From Lachnospiraceae bacterium UBA1718 (GTDB taxonomy: Bacteria; Bacillota; Clostridia; Lachnospirales; Lachnospiraceae): a stretch of 7,165 nt of DNA. Below, piece by piece: positions 5,516-7,165 of this stretch (positions within the stretch are counted from its first letter, which is position 1; each line of letters begins with the position of its first letter). The notes under the pieces are model-generated. The model saw only the letters and a list, made by a program, of their open reading frames with translations, was not told the origin of the DNA and searched no databases. The DNA lies in contig DCIU01000006.1 in assembly GCA_002317245.1 (NCBI GenBank), positions 8,449 to 15,613 on the forward strand. Reading direction: 5' to 3'. The position numbers and the translations under genes are program-made.

Positions 5516-5548
5516 ATGGTGATTTATGGAAAAAGTAGCTTCAACTAA
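5516..5548 (+). CDS. Possible 10-residue leader ORF overlapping the AraC start
   Basis: An ATG at 5516 sits five bases after AGGGA (5506-5510), a better-placed ribosome binding site than the annotated AraC start has. It reads ten codons (MVIYGKSSFN) to a TAA at 5546-5548, out of frame with AraC and overlapping its first codons. It may be a translational leader, or an accident of a weak initiation region. There is no evidence that the peptide is made. Confidence 0.25.
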   Translation: MVIYGKSSFN

Positions 5549-6578
5549 GTTTGAGAAAATTGATACAGGCATTTCCGCATCCCACCTGACATTCACAGGC
5601 GGAGAGGATTCCATGTATCAGTATGTTGATATTGATATGCCCTATATCATCATATATGAATCAATGTATCCTCTAATTGATAGGACCATCTATCAGGAAT
5701 ACAGTGAGCACAACCGTATCTTCCTCACCAACAGCTATTACGATATTGTAAGTAAGGACAGGAAGCTTCACTCACATAATCTGTACGAGTTTACCTTTGT
5801 ATTATCCGGCGAGCTTGATATGCAGATTGAGAACGAGACACTTACTTATGAACCTGGCGACTGCTGCCTGTGTAATAAGAATATTCACCACCTTGAATTT
5901 ATTGATAAGACCTGTGAGTTCGTTCTCTTCTTATTAAAGGAAGAGTTCCTGTTTGATATATGCGCCAATAACTTCTTCTACGATGCTGATGGCACAGCTC
6001 ACGCACTGGATACAATATTTGATGTTTTCGTTGATGAGAACAGAAAAAACCCCCTCTATGATGCCAAGATATATTCGGATTTCAGGTTGGAAAAAACACA
6101 AAACTCCGATGCTATTATTGAGATTATTAATCAGATGATTGATGAAATCACCCTCAACAAGTCTGGCAAAAGTCATATGATGAAGGCTCTCTTCTGTGAA
6201 TTATTTGAGCTTATGCTTGATCCTGCTTTGTATGATGTAAGAGTTCACCGTGCCAAGCTGTCGAATGACGAGCAGATAGTATATTCAATTGCCAATGCAT
6301 ACAGAAAAAAGAACGGCATTTTCTCAAGAGATGAGATAGAGAAATTAGTTGGCTATAATGGAGACTATGTTGAAAGAGTATTCAAGCGATCTACTGGAAA
6401 AACTCTGAAGGAATATGGAAGAGATTTCATGCTGCAAAAGGCGGCTTCCCTTCTGTCTGATACTGATATGAAGATCGGAGAGATATGCGAGACGCTGGGC
6501 TATACTAACCGCCATTATTTTAATCAGATATTTGCAGATAAATATGGTCTGACGCCTTCAGCTTACAGAAAGGGATAA
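5526..6578 (+). CDS. AraC family transcriptional regulator of the xylo-oligosaccharide operon
   Basis: This 350-residue protein has an N-terminal cupin-like sensing domain and a C-terminal AraC/XylS DNA-binding domain. The cupin part (about residues 78-135) shows HSHNLYEFTFVLSGE, a later PGD at 110-112 and HH at 121-122. A helical linker covers about 190-245. The DNA-binding domain (about 250-350) has two helix-turn-helix units, near 267-288 and 314-339, ending in the family-typical GLTPSAYRKG. The gene is divergent from the beta-xylosidase operon, so it probably senses a xylo-oligosaccharide or xylose and activates that operon; the ligand is inferred. The start is uncertain. ATG 5526 is the first in frame because a TGA lies at 5520-5522, but only GGTG lies nearby, while ATG 5613 (residue 30) follows GGAGAGG by five bases. 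No GC-rich terminator follows, so read-through into the next gene is possible. Confidence 0.9.
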   Translation: MEKVASTKFEKIDTGISASHLTFTGGEDSMYQYVDIDMPYIIIYESMYPLIDRTIYQEYSEHNRIFLTNSYYDIVSKDRKLHSHNLYEFTFVLSGELDMQIENETLTYEPGDCCLCNKNIHHLEFIDKTCEFVLFLLKEEFLFDICANNFFYDADGTAHALDTIFDVFVDENRKNPLYDAKIYSDFRLEKTQNSDAIIEIINQMIDEITLNKSGKSHMMKALFCELFELMLDPALYDVRVHRAKLSNDEQIVYSIANAYRKKNGIFSRDEIEKLVGYNGDYVERVFKRSTGKTLKEYGRDFMLQKAASLLSDTDMKIGEICETLGYTNRHYFNQIFADKYGLTPSAYRKG

Positions 6579-6593
6579 TAATCACACAAAATG

Positions 6594-6623
6594 TAGATAA
6601 GCGGGCACTATATATAGTATAAT
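6594..6623 (+). promoter_or_regulatory. Candidate promoter for the coiled-coil membrane protein gene
   Basis: A perfect TATAAT (6618-6623) is preceded after 18 bases by TAGATA (6594-6599, four of six). A 12-bp perfect palindrome, ACTATATATAGT (6607-6618), lies in the spacer and could be an operator, though such AT-rich palindromes arise easily by chance. Transcription would start near 6630, about 42 bases before the ATG. Confidence 0.4.
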
Positions 6624-6671
6624 AAAATCTGATTAACATACTTACAGCTCACATTGATAGAGGTTAGTGAA

Positions 6672-7165
6672 ATGGAAGATAATAATGTGATTGTCGAGGT
6701 TCCCTTCGGCGATAATGATGGTAATAATATTCCCGAGAGTGACAGGATAAAAGAACTTACTGATAAGCTCGAGCAGACTGAGAAGCGACTTGAAGAATTA
6801 AGGTCATCTGATTCACGTCTAATGACCGAAGATATGGTTATTCAGGAGAATGAATGGCTTCAGAACAGGCTCGAGGCACAGAGATTAGCTGAGAATCTAC
6901 AGAGAGAAGAACTATTTGAGAAGCAGAAGCTCTTAGACAGCCGTCGTAAAGAGCAGTCTGAAAGCCTCGCACAGGCTAAGCAGATGCAGCTTTATAATAA
7001 GATGCATGATGAAGAGCAGCGTGATATCGTATATGCTCTCAACGGTATTAGCGTCGATAAGGAAGAGGGAATGCAGGAATATGGCAATGCTCTGTATCAG
7101 GGCGCAATGATAGCCATTTTCCTTGTTAATATTGCATTGGCTCTATATGCAGCTTTTATCTTCGG
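6672..7165 (+). CDS. Coiled-coil membrane protein, partial (runs off right edge)
   Basis: An ATG eight bases after AGAGG (6659-6663) opens a frame of 164 complete codons with no stop before the window ends, so the 3' end is missing. I do not recognise the family. Residues 1-22 are acidic, Asn-rich and probably disordered. About 23-118 are strongly charged and helical, rich in Glu, Gln, Lys and Leu with leucine-type spacing (RIKELTDKLEQTEKRLEELR), which predicts a long coiled coil. From about 144 a hydrophobic stretch (AMIAIFLVNIALALYAAFIF) begins a membrane segment that reaches the edge. There is no N-terminal signal, so the coiled coil is probably cytoplasmic and anchored from its C-terminal side. 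It follows the AraC gene in the same direction by 93 bases with no clear terminator between, but has its own promoter candidate. Membrane-anchored scaffold or envelope-linked roles are possible; none is supported. Confidence 0.75.
   Translation, partial: MEDNNVIVEVPFGDNDGNNIPESDRIKELTDKLEQTEKRLEELRSSDSRLMTEDMVIQENEWLQNRLEAQRLAENLQREELFEKQKLLDSRRKEQSESLAQAKQMQLYNKMHDEEQRDIVYALNGISVDKEEGMQEYGNALYQGAMIAIFLVNIALALYAAFIF

Noticed and set aside
5331..5525. Catabolite-responsive (cre) site in the operon control region
   Set aside because: I looked for the TGNAANCGNTNNCA pattern on both strands and saw no acceptable match.
6607..6618. AT palindrome as a terminator of the AraC gene
   Set aside because: ACTATATATAGT is weak, has no loop or T-run, and overlaps a promoter-like TATAAT, so it is not counted as a terminator.

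Overview
The window looks like a piece of an AT-rich Firmicutes chromosome, most likely a fibre-degrading Lachnospiraceae of the Butyrivibrio/Pseudobutyrivibrio kind. This rests on purine-rich AGGAGG-type ribosome binding sites, codon use, the combination of a GPH sugar symporter with a GH120-type beta-xylosidase, and a Dabb protein and a FeoB-associated Cys-rich peptide as small genes. The genus is an inference. No mobile element, CRISPR array, tRNA or rRNA was seen.

Left part (1-1896). A long inverted repeat (16-140) encloses a GC-rich, apparently structured core. It sits downstream of a minus-strand gene for a Dabb (stress-responsive alpha/beta barrel) protein (145-447), which has its own promoter. 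Next is a small minus-strand gene (591-743) for a 50-residue FeoB-associated Cys-rich membrane protein, with its own terminator and a perfect dyad at its predicted transcription start. A LysR-type regulator (907-1779) is divergently transcribed. The two predicted promoters share the same -35 bases (833-839). LysR ends in a strong hairpin terminator.

Central part (1897-6578). This is a compact xylo-oligosaccharide module. On the minus strand, a cytoplasmic GH120-family beta-xylosidase (3315-5330) is followed after 50 bases by a GPH-family sugar:cation symporter (1897-3264), almost certainly as one operon. An AraC-family regulator (5526-6578) is divergent from it across a 195-base control region that holds overlapping weak promoters and inverted repeats. 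The proposed logic is that the symporter imports xylobiose or other short xylo-oligosaccharides, the intracellular beta-xylosidase releases xylose, and the AraC protein senses a sugar and activates the operon.

Right end (6579-7165). A promoter-like element precedes a partial plus-strand gene that runs off the window. It encodes an unrecognised acidic coiled-coil protein followed by a membrane segment.

I did not find a wholly unknown multi-gene system. The least explained items are the structured inverted repeat at 16-140, the shared-promoter and operator arrangement at 788-862, the regulatory region at 5354-5548, and the coiled-coil membrane protein at the right edge.
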